Assembly (NCBI RefSeq): GCF_005405885.1
Contig: NZ_BJFL01000003.1
Location: 248,001 to 312,000, forward strand
Direction: 5' to 3'
Source: Gandjariella thermophila
GTDB taxonomy: Bacteria; Actinomycetota; Actinomycetes; Mycobacteriales; Pseudonocardiaceae
DNA length: 64,000 nucleotides
The notes below the pieces were generated by a model. That model saw nothing but the letters and a program-made list of their open reading frames with translations, did no database searches and had not been told where the DNA came from. The translations under genes were made by a program, and so were the position numbers. This document shows, one piece after another, positions 54,790 through 62,795 of the stretch (the first letter of the stretch is position 1; each line of letters opens with the position of its first letter).

Positions 54790-55562
54790 AGCGGCAACCT
54801 CGTGTCGTCCACCACCGCGCTCTGCAGGAGCGCCACCATCTCCCCCCACAGGCCGGTGACCAGCAGCACGCCCACCACGACCAGCAGCGCACCGCCGGTG
54901 AGCTGCACCGCGCGGACGTGCCCGCGCAGCCAGCCGACCGCCCGCAGCGCCCACCGAGCGCCGAGCGCGAGCAGCACGAACGGCAGGCCCAGGCCGAGGC
55001 AGTAGGCCAGCACCAGGAGCACCCCGCGCAGCGTGCTCGAGCCGACCTGGGTGCCGCTGGCCACCGCGACCACGCCGACCAGCGTGGGCCCCAGGCACGG
55101 CGTCCAGCCCAGGCCGAACACCGCGCCGAGCAGCGGGGCGCCGAGCAGCCCGGCGCGGGGCACCCGGTGCAGCCGCACATCCCGCTGCAGCACCGGCACC
55201 AGGCCGACGAACACCAGGCCCATGACGATGGTGACCACGCCGCCGACCCGCTGCAGCAGCGTCTCGTTGGTGAACACCACGTCGGAGACGCCGAGGACAC
55301 CGATCACCCCGGCCGCGAAGACGACGGTGAAACCGAGCACGAACAGCAGGGCGGCGCTGGCCACCCGCCACCGGCCCCGCCGGGCCGGCTCGCGCTCGCC
55401 GACCGCCGGCGCCTCGGCGCCCACCAGCCCGGCCAGGTAGGCCAGGTAGCCGGGGACCAGCGGCACGCAGCACGGGGACGCGAAGGACACCGCACCGGCG
55501 AGCAACGCGACCCCGGCGGCCAGCACCAGCGGCCCCGACGTGGCGAGCTCGGTGGGATTCAC
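54786..55562 (-). CDS. ccdA: Cytochrome c biogenesis thiol transporter CcdA
   Basis: A 258-aa protein with about six helices. FASPCCVPLVPGYLAYLAGL holds the first redox Cys and FGLGWTPCLGPTLVGVVAVA the second. It moves reducing equivalents across the membrane to keep apocytochrome cysteines reduced, via the TlpA-like protein. GTG 55562 (VNPTELATSGPL). An 81-bp gap to tlpA contains a weak hairpin. Confidence 0.93.
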   Translation of the reverse strand: MNPTELATSGPLVLAAGVALLAGAVSFASPCCVPLVPGYLAYLAGLVGAEAPAVGEREPARRGRWRVASAALLFVLGFTVVFAAGVIGVLGVSDVVFTNETLLQRVGGVVTIVMGLVFVGLVPVLQRDVRLHRVPRAGLLGAPLLGAVFGLGWTPCLGPTLVGVVAVASGTQVGSSTLRGVLLVLAYCLGLGLPFVLLALGARWALRAVGWLRGHVRAVQLTGGALLVVVGVLLVTGLWGEMVALLQSAVVDDTRLPL

Positions 55563-55643
55563 GCCACCGAGCGTAGGTAACCCCGGTGCGGAGCCAGGCA
55601 CCGGTATCCCCTCCCGGCGGGCTGGGTCACAGGGGCCCGCCGG

Positions 55644-56279
55644 TCAGGCGCGTTCCGCGGTGAGCCGCTGCACCTCGGGCAGAATGTCCGAGGCCAGGAT
55701 CGACTCCAGGTAGATGGCGGCCACCCGGTGCTGGCGGTCCAGCACGATGGTGGACGGCACCACGGACCGGGGGTAGCCCTTCAGTGCGAACAGCGACCGG
55801 CCGGGCGGGTCGTAGACGGACGGGTAGCTGAGCCCGCGGTCCCGGACGAAGTCGGTGGGCGCGCTGCGGTCCGCGTCCCGCAGGTCGATGCCGATCAGCT
55901 GCACCCCGGACGCCTTCGTCTGGTCGTACACCTGCTGGAGCTGGGGCATCTCGGTGCGGCACGGCCCGCACCAGGATCCCCACAGGTTGAGCACGATCAC
56001 CTGGTTCGGGTAGTCGGACAGCTTGATCTGCCTGCCCGGCTCCAGCAGGCTCTCCCCGCCGATATCGGGGGCCCTGCCGCGCTTGTCCGGCGGGTAGAAG
56101 ATCCGGGTCTGCCCGCCGGGCGAGACGAACTGGAAGTCGCCGCCCTGGGACACCGCGTCCTTGCCGGTCGAGCAGCCGGCCAGGGCGAGCACCGCGACCA
56201 ACGCGACCAGCGCGCCCCGCACCATCCTGGTCGTCGTCGTCCGGCGGGTGCGCGTGGGACCGCGGTCGTGGCCGGTCAT
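55644..56279 (-). CDS. TlpA/ResA-like thiol-disulfide oxidoreductase lipoprotein
   Basis: A 211-aa protein. The N-terminus has a signal peptide with lipobox (LVALVAVLALAGCSTG), so it is anchored outside by the Cys. The thioredoxin core follows with NLWGSWCGPCRTEMPQLQQV (catalytic WCGPC, about residue 115) and KGYPRSVVPSTIVLDRQHRV (cis-Pro). It accepts electrons from CcdA and reduces apocytochrome c. ATG 56279 overlaps the histidine phosphatase stop (ATGA). Confidence 0.92.
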   Translation of the reverse strand: MTGHDRGPTRTRRTTTTRMVRGALVALVAVLALAGCSTGKDAVSQGGDFQFVSPGGQTRIFYPPDKRGRAPDIGGESLLEPGRQIKLSDYPNQVIVLNLWGSWCGPCRTEMPQLQQVYDQTKASGVQLIGIDLRDADRSAPTDFVRDRGLSYPSVYDPPGRSLFALKGYPRSVVPSTIVLDRQHRVAAIYLESILASDILPEVQRLTAERA

Positions 56280-56905
56280 GCTCCCGTCACCGTGGGGTCG
56301 CTGGAACCGGCGGGCTCCCGGTAGGTGATCCGGACCAGTTCCTCGTCGGCGAACTCCAAGCTGGTCAGCGAGGCCAGCGAGCACTGCCGGCGGCGCGGGT
56401 CGTGCCACAGCCGCCGGCCCTCCAGGAACCGGCGCACCGTCCAGATCGGCAACTGGTGCGACACGCACACCACCTCGTGCCCGGCGGCCTCCTCCCGGGC
56501 CCGGTGCACCGCGGCCAGCATCCGGTGCGCGATCTCCAGAAAGGGCTCGCCCCAGGACGGGCGGAACGGGTTGCGCAGCTTGATCCAGTGCTTCGGCGAG
56601 CGCAGCGCCCCGTCGCCGACCGAGACCCGCTGACCCTCGAAGAGGTTGTCCGCCTCGATCAACCGGTCGTCCACGACGACCTCGAGCCCATGCGCCTCGG
56701 CCACCGGGGCCGCCGTCTGCCTGGCCCGCTCCAGCGGCGAGGACAGCACCCGGACGATGTCGTGGTCGGCCAGATCCTCGGCCACGGTGAGCGCCTGCTT
56801 CTCGCCGACGGTGGACAGCCGGAACCCGGCCATCCGGCCGTAGAGGATCCCGTCCGGGTTGTGCACCTCACCGTGCCGCAGCAGGTGGACGACCGTCCGG
56901 GTCAC
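56276..56905 (-). CDS. Histidine phosphatase family protein
   Basis: A 209-aa phosphoglycerate-mutase-like protein. HLLRHGEVHNPDGILYGRMA contains the catalytic RHG, VRVLSSPLERARQTAAPVAE the second Arg, DDRLIEADNLFEGQRVSVGD the acid/base Glu and EVVCVSHQLPIWTVRRFLEG the second His. Substrate unknown; the Rv0525 homologue holds the same place between hemL and the thioredoxin gene. GTG 56905 overlaps the stop of an 11-codon mini-ORF. Confidence 0.9.
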   Translation of the reverse strand: MTRTVVHLLRHGEVHNPDGILYGRMAGFRLSTVGEKQALTVAEDLADHDIVRVLSSPLERARQTAAPVAEAHGLEVVVDDRLIEADNLFEGQRVSVGDGALRSPKHWIKLRNPFRPSWGEPFLEIAHRMLAAVHRAREEAAGHEVVCVSHQLPIWTVRRFLEGRRLWHDPRRRQCSLASLTSLEFADEELVRITYREPAGSSDPTVTGA

Positions 56906-56937
56906 CGTTCCTCCCTCCGCCGGGTTGCTTCGGTCAC
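56902..56937 (-). CDS. 11-codon junction mini-ORF between hemL and the phosphatase gene
   Basis: GTG ACC GAA GCA ACC CGG CGG AGG GAG GAA CGG TGA, peptide [11 protein letters not shown]. Its GTG overlaps the hemL stop (GTGA, 56934-56937) and its TGA overlaps the next GTG (56902-56905). GGAGGGAGG inside is the downstream ribosome site. The geometry is the same as the nuo and ccs mini-ORFs, with similar Arg/Glu-rich content, though without the SRGT core. Confidence 0.4.
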   Translation of the reverse strand: MTEATRRREER

Positions 56938-58262
56938 TGGCGCCCCTCCTCGGTCGCCGCCGCGGCGGCCGCCGCCGCGTGCGGCAGCGCCTCGGCGATC
57001 ACCGCGAACGCGGCGTCGTCCATGGCCGCGTTGACGAACATGCACTCGAACCCGCTGGGCGGCGGGTAGACCCCGCGGGCCAGCAGCGCGTGGAAGAACA
57101 CCGGGAACCGCCAGGTCTGGGAGGCCTGCGCGGCGGCGTAGTCGCGCACCGGCTCGTCGGTGAAGAACACGCTGAGCATGTTGCCGGCGTACTGCACCTG
57201 GTGCGGCACACCCTCGGCGGTGAGCGCGTCGCCGATCAGCTCGCCCAGCCGCCGGGCGTTGCGGTCCAGCAGCCGGTACACCTCGTCGTCGGCGGCGCGC
57301 AGGGTGGCCAGTCCGGCGGCCACCGCGACCGGATTCCCGGCCAGCGTGCCGGCCTGGTAGACGGGCCCGGACGGGGCGAGGCGGGCCATCACGTCGGCCC
57401 GGCCGCCGAACGCCGCCGCGGGCAGCCCGCCGGACATCACCTTGCCGAACGTGTAGAGGTCGCCGGCCACCCCCTCCAGGCCGTACCAGCCGGAGCCCGA
57501 CACCCGGAAGCCGGTCATCACCTCGTCCATCACCAGCAGCGCGCCGGAGGCGTGGCACAGCTCGCGCAGTTCGGCGTTGAACCCGGGCTCGGGGGGCACC
57601 GCGCCCATGTTGCCGGCGGCCGCCTCGGTGATCACGCAGGCGATGTCCGCGCCGTGCTCGGCGAACGCCGCGCGCACCGCCTCGACGTCGTTGTACGGCA
57701 GCACCATGGTGTCCCCGGTCTGCGCGCCGGTCACCCCGGGTGTGCCGGGCAGCGCCAGGGTGGCCACCCCAGAGCCGGCCTCGGCCAGCAGCGCGTCCAC
57801 GTGACCGTGGTAGCAGCCGGCGAACTTGACCACCTTGCTGCGGCCGGTGAACCCGCGGGCCAGCCGGATCGCGCTCATCGTGGCCTCGGTGCCGGAGTTG
57901 ACCAGCCGGACCTGCTCCACCGGCGGCACCCGGCGGATGATCTCCTCGGCCAGCTCCACCTCGCCCTCGGTGGGGGTGCCGAACGACAGCCCGGCCCCGC
58001 TGGCCCGCCGCACGGCGGAGACGACGTCCGGGTGGGCATGGCCGAGGATCATCGGCCCCCAGGAGGACACCAGGTCGACGTACCGGTTGCCGTCGGCGTC
58101 CCAGAGGTAGGGGCCCTCGCCGCGGGCCATGAACCGGGGGGTGCCGCCGACCGCGCGGAACGCCCGCACCGGCGAGTTGACCCCGCCGGGGGTGGCGGTG
58201 GAGGCGCGGGCGAAGAGCGCCCGCGAGCGGGTGACTGCTGCGTGCTCCACGTTGGCTGTCAC
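56934..58262 (-). CDS. hemL: Glutamate-1-semialdehyde 2,1-aminomutase
   Basis: A 442-aa PLP enzyme making 5-aminolevulinate from glutamate-1-semialdehyde. [20 protein letters not shown] starts the fold, [20 protein letters not shown] binds PLP phosphate, [17 protein letters not shown] holds the PLP Asp and [20 protein letters not shown] the catalytic Lys (about residue 260). GTG 58262. Ends in an Ala-rich tail. Divergent from the DUF72 gene with 52 bp between starts. Confidence 0.95.
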   Translation of the reverse strand: MTANVEHAAVTRSRALFARASTATPGGVNSPVRAFRAVGGTPRFMARGEGPYLWDADGNRYVDLVSSWGPMILGHAHPDVVSAVRRASGAGLSFGTPTEGEVELAEEIIRRVPPVEQVRLVNSGTEATMSAIRLARGFTGRSKVVKFAGCYHGHVDALLAEAGSGVATLALPGTPGVTGAQTGDTMVLPYNDVEAVRAAFAEHGADIACVITEAAAGNMGAVPPEPGFNAELRELCHASGALLVMDEVMTGFRVSGSGWYGLEGVAGDLYTFGKVMSGGLPAAAFGGRADVMARLAPSGPVYQAGTLAGNPVAVAAGLATLRAADDEVYRLLDRNARRLGELIGDALTAEGVPHQVQYAGNMLSVFFTDEPVRDYAAAQASQTWRFPVFFHALLARGVYPPPSGFECMFVNAAMDDAAFAVIAEALPHAAAAAAAATEEGRQ

Positions 58263-58314
58263 GTCCCCAAGTCTCGCAGGTGCGTCCGAGCGGTTCTCGG
58301 CCGACACTAACGGC

Positions 58315-59070
58315 GTGGCGGTGTACGTGGGGACCTCCGGCTGGCAGTACCCGCACTGGCGGGGTGTCTGCTACCCGGCCGGGCTGCCGCAGCGGCTGTG
58401 GCTGGAGGAGTACACCCGGCTCTTCCCCACCGTCGAGCTGAACAACGCCTTCTACCGGCTGCCGACCCGGGAGGCGTTCGAGGCGTGGCGGCAGCGCACC
58501 CCGCCGGGGTTCGTCATCGCGGTCAAGGGCAGCCGCTACCTCACCCACATCAAGCGGCTGCGTGAGCCGGCGGAGCCGGTGGAGCGGCTGATGGGCCGCG
58601 CGGCCGGGCTGGGCGACCGGCTCGGCCCGGTGCTGCTGCAGCTGCCGCCGACGCTGCGGGCCGACGCCGCGCTGCTGGACGACTGCCTCACCCGGTTCCC
58701 GGCCGGGGTGCGGGTGGCCGTCGAGCCGCGGCATACGAGCTGGTGGACCGAGGAGGTGCGGCGGGTGCTCCAGGCCCGCGGCGCCGCGCTGTGCTGGGCG
58801 GACCGCGCCGGCCCGATCACCCCGCTGTGGCGCACCGCCGACTGGGGCTACCTGCGCTTCCACGAGGGCCGGGCGCGGCCGTTCCCCCGCTACGGCCGGC
58901 AGGCCCTGCGGTCCTGGGCGGCGCGGACCGCCGAGGCCTGGCCGGCCGACTCCGACGTGTACGCGTACTTCAACAACGACACGGGCGGCGCGGCGGTGGC
59001 CGACGCGGAGGCGTTCACCCGCGAAGCCGAGTCGCTCGGCCTCTCAGTCGTCCACCCCGTCGCCGCCTGA
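58315..59070 (+). CDS. DUF72 family protein
   Basis: A 251-aa TIM-barrel-like protein. [20 protein letters not shown] and [20 protein letters not shown] are the family opening, [12 protein letters not shown] the core, [40 protein letters not shown] and [19 protein letters not shown] the end. Widely conserved but of unknown function. GTG 58315 is used; GTG 58321 possible. Confidence 0.9.
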   Translation: MAVYVGTSGWQYPHWRGVCYPAGLPQRLWLEEYTRLFPTVELNNAFYRLPTREAFEAWRQRTPPGFVIAVKGSRYLTHIKRLREPAEPVERLMGRAAGLGDRLGPVLLQLPPTLRADAALLDDCLTRFPAGVRVAVEPRHTSWWTEEVRRVLQARGAALCWADRAGPITPLWRTADWGYLRFHEGRARPFPRYGRQALRSWAARTAEAWPADSDVYAYFNNDTGGAAVADAEAFTREAESLGLSVVHPVAA

Positions 59071-59085
59071 CTCGTTCTCGGCGGA

Positions 59086-59550
59086 TTACGCCGGGGAGCA
59101 GAGCCGGTGCGTGCGGAGGCGACCGATCTGCGCGGCGGTGCCGGAGATCGGGCTGGTCAGCGTGGCTGTGGCCAGGTTCTGCCGCGCGGCGAGCAGTTCC
59201 GCGTTGGCCGCGTCCACGGCCGCCTGGTCGGCGGCGATGCTGGCGGCCGTCGCGGGCTGGCCGCTGCCGCCATGGGACGCCGAGCCGGCGCCGCCGACCG
59301 TCGGCGGGGTGCCGCCGCGGCCGACCGAGGACGAGCCCGCCGACCCGGACGACGATCCCGCCGGCGCCGACGCGGCGCCTGCCTGCTGCACCACCTGGTT
59401 GAGCACGGCGGTCAACGAGCTTTCGGCCTTGGTCAGCGTCTGGACGTCGCTCGCCGTCGGGTTCTGGTCGTCCGCGACCTGGTCCACCGCCGGCTGGCAG
59501 CTGGGCCCGTCCGCGTAGCTGGACGGCGAGGTCGTCTCGGACGGGTGGGC
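59086..59550 (-). pseudogene. Remnant of an RND/HlyD-type efflux adaptor
   Basis: The frame reads SDVQTLTKAESSLTAVLNQV, a Ser/Gly-rich linker, then ADQAAVDAANAELLAARQNL and ATATLTSPISGTAAQIG. That is the middle coiled-coil and lipoyl half of a periplasmic adaptor. Both ends are missing: no signal peptide precedes it and the barrel and membrane-proximal domains that should follow GTAAQIG are absent. No transporter gene is nearby. Confidence 0.6.
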
Positions 59551-59675
59551 GGCGGGGGCGTGCTCGACGGCGTCGACGAGCTTGACCCCGCGGACGGATC
59601 CGGCGCGGGAGACGGCGGCATTCGGACAAAAACGGGCAGCGGCTCGCCGAAGAGATCGCCGGAAGGGACCGCGGG

Positions 59676-60050
59676 TCAGCCGGGAAACCGGTCGGGGCCG
59701 ATGCGCACCGCGAGCACGAGTTGGCGCACCGCGTCCACGACCAGCAGTGCGGCGAGCGTGCCGAGGGCGACCGCCCCGGTCATCCAGTTGCCGAGGTAGC
59801 GGGTCGAGTCCTCGGCGGGCAGCCCGTCCGCGGCCGGATAGTGGATCGTCACCACGCCCTGCCGCCAGCACCACACCGCGGCCGCCACGGCCAGCACCGC
59901 GAGCACGGCGTCGCCGAGCACCCGGAACATCCGCCACGGGTGGTGCAGCGTGATGCGGCGCGACCCGACGCGCACCGACCTGGGCGCGGGCCGTTCGTCC
60001 ACGCTGGCGGTGCTCGCCGGTGGATCAGCCGGATAATGCGGACCGGTCAC
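59676..60050 (-). CDS. Hypothetical two-helix membrane protein
   Basis: A 124-aa protein with a Pro-rich start, then a hydrophobic helix (LGDAVLAVLAVAAAVWCWRQ), a small external loop and a second helix (WMTGAVALGTLAALLVVDAV). No family recognised. It starts 15 bp after the DUF3093 stop and probably belongs to the same transcript. Confidence 0.65.
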   Translation of the reverse strand: MTGPHYPADPPASTASVDERPAPRSVRVGSRRITLHHPWRMFRVLGDAVLAVLAVAAAVWCWRQGVVTIHYPAADGLPAEDSTRYLGNWMTGAVALGTLAALLVVDAVRQLVLAVRIGPDRFPG

Positions 60051-60064
60051 GGCCGTTCAGCCTC

Positions 60065-60520
60065 TCACGTCCGGACCAGCGGGCGCAGCGCCTCGCGCAG
60101 CGCGTCCACATCCCTGGCCCAGGCGAGCACCACGCTGCCGTCGTCCAGCCGCACCGGCAGCGCGGTGGTGCCGCGCGGCGGCGCCCAGCCACCGCCGAGC
60201 ACCCTGGCGCCCACCGGCGCGCCGACGTCGTCCACCTCGGCCACTCGGGCCACCGGCAACTCCTCCCGACCCTGCCGCAGGGCGACCGGGGTGAGCCGGA
60301 CCGCGTACACCTTGGACCGGGCATTCACCCAGACCGCGGCGGCCACCGCGAGCGCCAGGCCGACGAGCAGCCAGCCGGCCACGTGCGGCGCCCCGGCCAC
60401 CACCTCGGCACCCAGGCCGATCAGTGCGAACGCCGGCCCCCACAGCACCGGCCACCAGGTGGATCCGCGCTCGGTGTACAGCGTGGGCTGCGGCTCGTCG
60501 GATGCGGTCGGGGTACTCAT
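60065..60520 (-). CDS. DUF3093 membrane protein
   Basis: A 151-aa protein with two helices (WWPVLWGPAFALIGLGAEVV, VAGWLLVGLALAVAAAVWVN) and a beta-rich domain (VYAVRLTPVALRQGREELPV, GTTALPVRLDDGSVVLAWAR). This is the DUF3093 pattern, an actinobacterial family of unknown role. ATG 60520. Confidence 0.8.
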   Translation of the reverse strand: MSTPTASDEPQPTLYTERGSTWWPVLWGPAFALIGLGAEVVAGAPHVAGWLLVGLALAVAAAVWVNARSKVYAVRLTPVALRQGREELPVARVAEVDDVGAPVGARVLGGGWAPPRGTTALPVRLDDGSVVLAWARDVDALREALRPLVRT

Positions 60521-60609
60521 CCTGGTCCTTCCTCGGCTGACTGGGTTCGTCGCGCGCGGCCCGGCCCAGTCCATCACCCGAGCCGGCGCGGTTTCCACTC
60601 CCGCCGCCG

Positions 60610-61104
60610 TCAGCCGGCCCGCCGCTCGGCCAGCCAGCGCGAGGTGGTGCCCCGCCAGGTGAGCAGCAGGCCGGCCAGGATCAGCACGGCGACCAGCACG
60701 TTCTGCACGGTCCGGCCGCCGGCGACCAGGGTGAGCGCGAGGTGCAGGCCGGCCACCGCGGTGAGGCCGAGCCGGGCCCAGGACCGCCCGGTGCGCAGCA
60801 GCACGGCCAACGCGGCGTAGACCACGGCGAGCAGCACCGCGGTGACGGTGTTGTCCACCAGGAGTTGGTGGGTCAGCCCCGGCGCGTCGTCCGGCCGCAC
60901 ATGCTGCTGCTCGATCAGCAGCCGGCGCACGCTGTCCCGCAGCAGCCACAGGTAGCCGGCGTTGGCCAGGCCGAAGATGGCCAGGGCCAGCCAAACGCCG
61001 ACGGCGCCGCGCAGCGCCAGGGGGGCGTCCTCGGCGGGTTCCGCGTCCCCAGTGCCCTCCGGCTCGTCGGGCGCCGCGTTGTCCGGGTCGACCGTGTCGC
61101 TCAT
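60610..61104 (-). CDS. Hypothetical four-helix membrane protein
   Basis: A 164-aa protein with an acidic leader (first 28 residues) and helices around GVWLALAIFGLANAGYLWLL, NTVTAVLLAVVYAALAVLLR, LTAVAGLHLALTLVAGG and VLVAVLILAGLLLTW. The layout matches the next gene upstream, 61156-61677, and the two look like distant paralogues. No function known. Confidence 0.7.
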   Translation of the reverse strand: MSDTVDPDNAAPDEPEGTGDAEPAEDAPLALRGAVGVWLALAIFGLANAGYLWLLRDSVRRLLIEQQHVRPDDAPGLTHQLLVDNTVTAVLLAVVYAALAVLLRTGRSWARLGLTAVAGLHLALTLVAGGRTVQNVLVAVLILAGLLLTWRGTTSRWLAERRAG

Positions 61105-61155
61105 CGGCTCATCCTGCCCACAACCGCGCGGCCGGGCGCGGGTGCGGCTTCCGGG

Positions 61156-61677
61156 TCAGCGGAGCGGGCCCGGGCGGCGCTGGAAGTACCCAGCGGCCGC
61201 CGGCACGAACATCAGGGTCAGCGCGGCGGCGTCGAGCAGCAGGCCGGCCACGCCCACCACGACGTCCAGCGCGCCGAACTGGAAGCCGAGGTCGGTGGTC
61301 ACGCCCGCGCCGAAGGCGGCCAGGCCGACCGCGCCGAACAGCACGCTGGCGCCGCCGAACACGCCGAGCACGATCCGCGCCCAGTTCGCCCCGCGCGCCA
61401 TCCGGTTGGCCAGCAGCACGTACCCGCCGAGCACAAGCGCGCAGAGCAGCAGGCCGAGCAGCACCGTGCCGGACACGGCGGCGTCCACCTCGTCCTGGCC
61501 GAGTTGGGGCACGGCCTGCGTCAGGTCGTCCACCAGCGCGCGACGGTCGGCGAGCCGGACCACCGAGCGGCCGGCGGACAGCACCGCGCCGCCGATCCAC
61601 AGCCACCGCGACACCACCACCGGGCGGGGCGGCGCGGCGACCCCCGGTCGATCCTCCGGCCGGTTCATCACATCCAT
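61156..61677 (-). CDS. Hypothetical four-helix membrane protein
   Basis: A 173-aa protein. Helices around VSRWLWIGGAVLSAGRSVVR, VSGTVLLGLLLCALVLGGYV, WARIVLGVFGGASVLFGAVG and VVGVAGLLLDAAALTLMFVP; the loop after the first helix (DRRALVDDLTQAVPQLGQ) is hydrophilic. Same architecture as 60610-61104. It lies just downstream of hemB with 20 bp between and may be transcribed with it. Confidence 0.7.
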   Translation of the reverse strand: MDVMNRPEDRPGVAAPPRPVVVSRWLWIGGAVLSAGRSVVRLADRRALVDDLTQAVPQLGQDEVDAAVSGTVLLGLLLCALVLGGYVLLANRMARGANWARIVLGVFGGASVLFGAVGLAAFGAGVTTDLGFQFGALDVVVGVAGLLLDAAALTLMFVPAAAGYFQRRPGPLR

Positions 61678-61697
61678 CGGCGCGCGTTTCCCGTGGC

Positions 61698-62675
61698 TCA
61701 GCCGGAGGCCAGCCAGCGGGCGGCGTCCACCGCCCAGTAGGTGAGGATCACGTCGGCACCGGCGCGGCGCAGCGAGGTCAGCGACTCCAGCACGGTGAGC
61801 CGGCGGTCCAGCCAGCCGTTCGCGACCGCCGCCTCGATCATCGCGTACTCGCCGGACACCTGGTAGCTGGCCACCGGGACCGGCGACATCTCGGCCACCG
61901 CGCGCAGCACGTCCAGGTAGGGCAGGCCGGGCTTGACCATCACCAGGTCGGCGCCCTCGGCGAGGTCCAGTTCGGTCTCCCGGAGCGCCTCCCTGGCGTT
62001 GGCCGGGTCCTGCTGGTAGGTGCGGCGGTCGCCCTTGAGCTGGGAGTCCACCGCCTCGCGGAACGGGCCGAAGAACGCCGAGGCGTACTTGGCCGAGTAG
62101 GCCAGCAGCCCGGCGCCGGTGTGCCCGGCGGCGTCCAGCGCCTCGCGGATCGCGCCGATCTGGCCGTCCATCATCCCGCTCGGCCCGATCAGGTGGGCGC
62201 CCGACTCGGCCTGGGCCACCGCCATGTCCCCGTAGCGGGCCAGGGTGGCGTCGTTGTCCACGGTGCCGTCCGGGGCGAGCACGCCGCAGTGGCCGTGGTC
62301 GGTGAACTCGTCCAGGCAGCAGTCGGACATCAGCACGGTGGCGTCGCCCAGTTCCTCGCGCAGGTCGCGCAGGGCCACGTTGAGCACGCCGTCCGGGTCG
62401 GTGGCGCCGCTGCCCACGGCGTCCCGGTGGGCGGGCACGCCGAACAGCATCAGCCCGCCGACGCCGGCGTCCACCGCCTCCACGGCGGCCTTGCGCAGCG
62501 AGTCCCTGGTGTGCTGCACCACGCCGGGCATCGACGAGATCGGCGCCGGCTCGGTCGCGCCCTCCCGGACGAACATCGGCAGCACAAGCTGCCTCGGCGC
62601 CACGGTGGTCTCGCTGACCAGCCGGCGCAGCGCCGGGGTGCGGCGTAGCCGGCGTGGCCGGTGGGTGGGGAACAC
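61698..62675 (-). CDS. hemB: Delta-aminolevulinic acid dehydratase (porphobilinogen synthase)
   Basis: A 325-aa enzyme. The Schiff-base lysines are in [20 protein letters not shown] and [20 protein letters not shown]. Metal-site segment [20 protein letters not shown] has three cysteines, the zinc-type arrangement. It joins two 5-aminolevulinate molecules. GTG 62675 has GGGAGGGAG upstream, and three direct repeats lie in the 5' region. Confidence 0.95.
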   Translation of the reverse strand: MFPTHRPRRLRRTPALRRLVSETTVAPRQLVLPMFVREGATEPAPISSMPGVVQHTRDSLRKAAVEAVDAGVGGLMLFGVPAHRDAVGSGATDPDGVLNVALRDLREELGDATVLMSDCCLDEFTDHGHCGVLAPDGTVDNDATLARYGDMAVAQAESGAHLIGPSGMMDGQIGAIREALDAAGHTGAGLLAYSAKYASAFFGPFREAVDSQLKGDRRTYQQDPANAREALRETELDLAEGADLVMVKPGLPYLDVLRAVAEMSPVPVASYQVSGEYAMIEAAVANGWLDRRLTVLESLTSLRRAGADVILTYWAVDAARWLASG

Positions 62676-62689
62676 GGTGCTCCCTCCCT

Positions 62690-62728
62690 TCGGGAAAGCC
62701 TTCGCGAAAGCGTCAGCGTCGGGAAAGC
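62690..62728. promoter_or_regulatory. Three direct repeats before hemB
   Basis: TCGGGAAAGC at 62690-62699, TCGCGAAAGC at 62702-62711 and TCGGGAAAGC at 62719-62728 (plus-strand reading). They cover the short space just upstream of the hemB ribosome site. Regular 10-bp repeats with 12- and 17-bp steps could bind a regulator or form part of the leader; no known box was recognised. Confidence 0.35.
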
Positions 62729-62761
62729 ACCCGTGCGCCCGCCACCGGCGGGCGCACGGGT
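62729..62761 (-). terminator. Hairpin between hemD and hemB
   Basis: ACCCGTGCGCCCGCC and GGCGGGCGCACGGGT form a perfect 15-bp stem with a 3-nt loop, 35 bp after the hemD stop. A strong G+C hairpin like this is the usual actinobacterial terminator or attenuator form without a U-tract. It may separate or reduce transcription from hemD into hemB. Confidence 0.6.
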
Positions 62762-62795
62762 CTCATCGTTGTCAACGCGCGCCGCGGTCGGAACG

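Noticed and set aside
53104-55005. 633-codon plus-strand frame opposite resB
   Set aside because: Antisense shadow; low-complexity composition and no ribosome site.
55583-55604. CCGGTGC/GCACCGG hairpin between tlpA and ccdA
   Set aside because: Only 7-bp arms in very GC-rich DNA; too weak to call a terminator.
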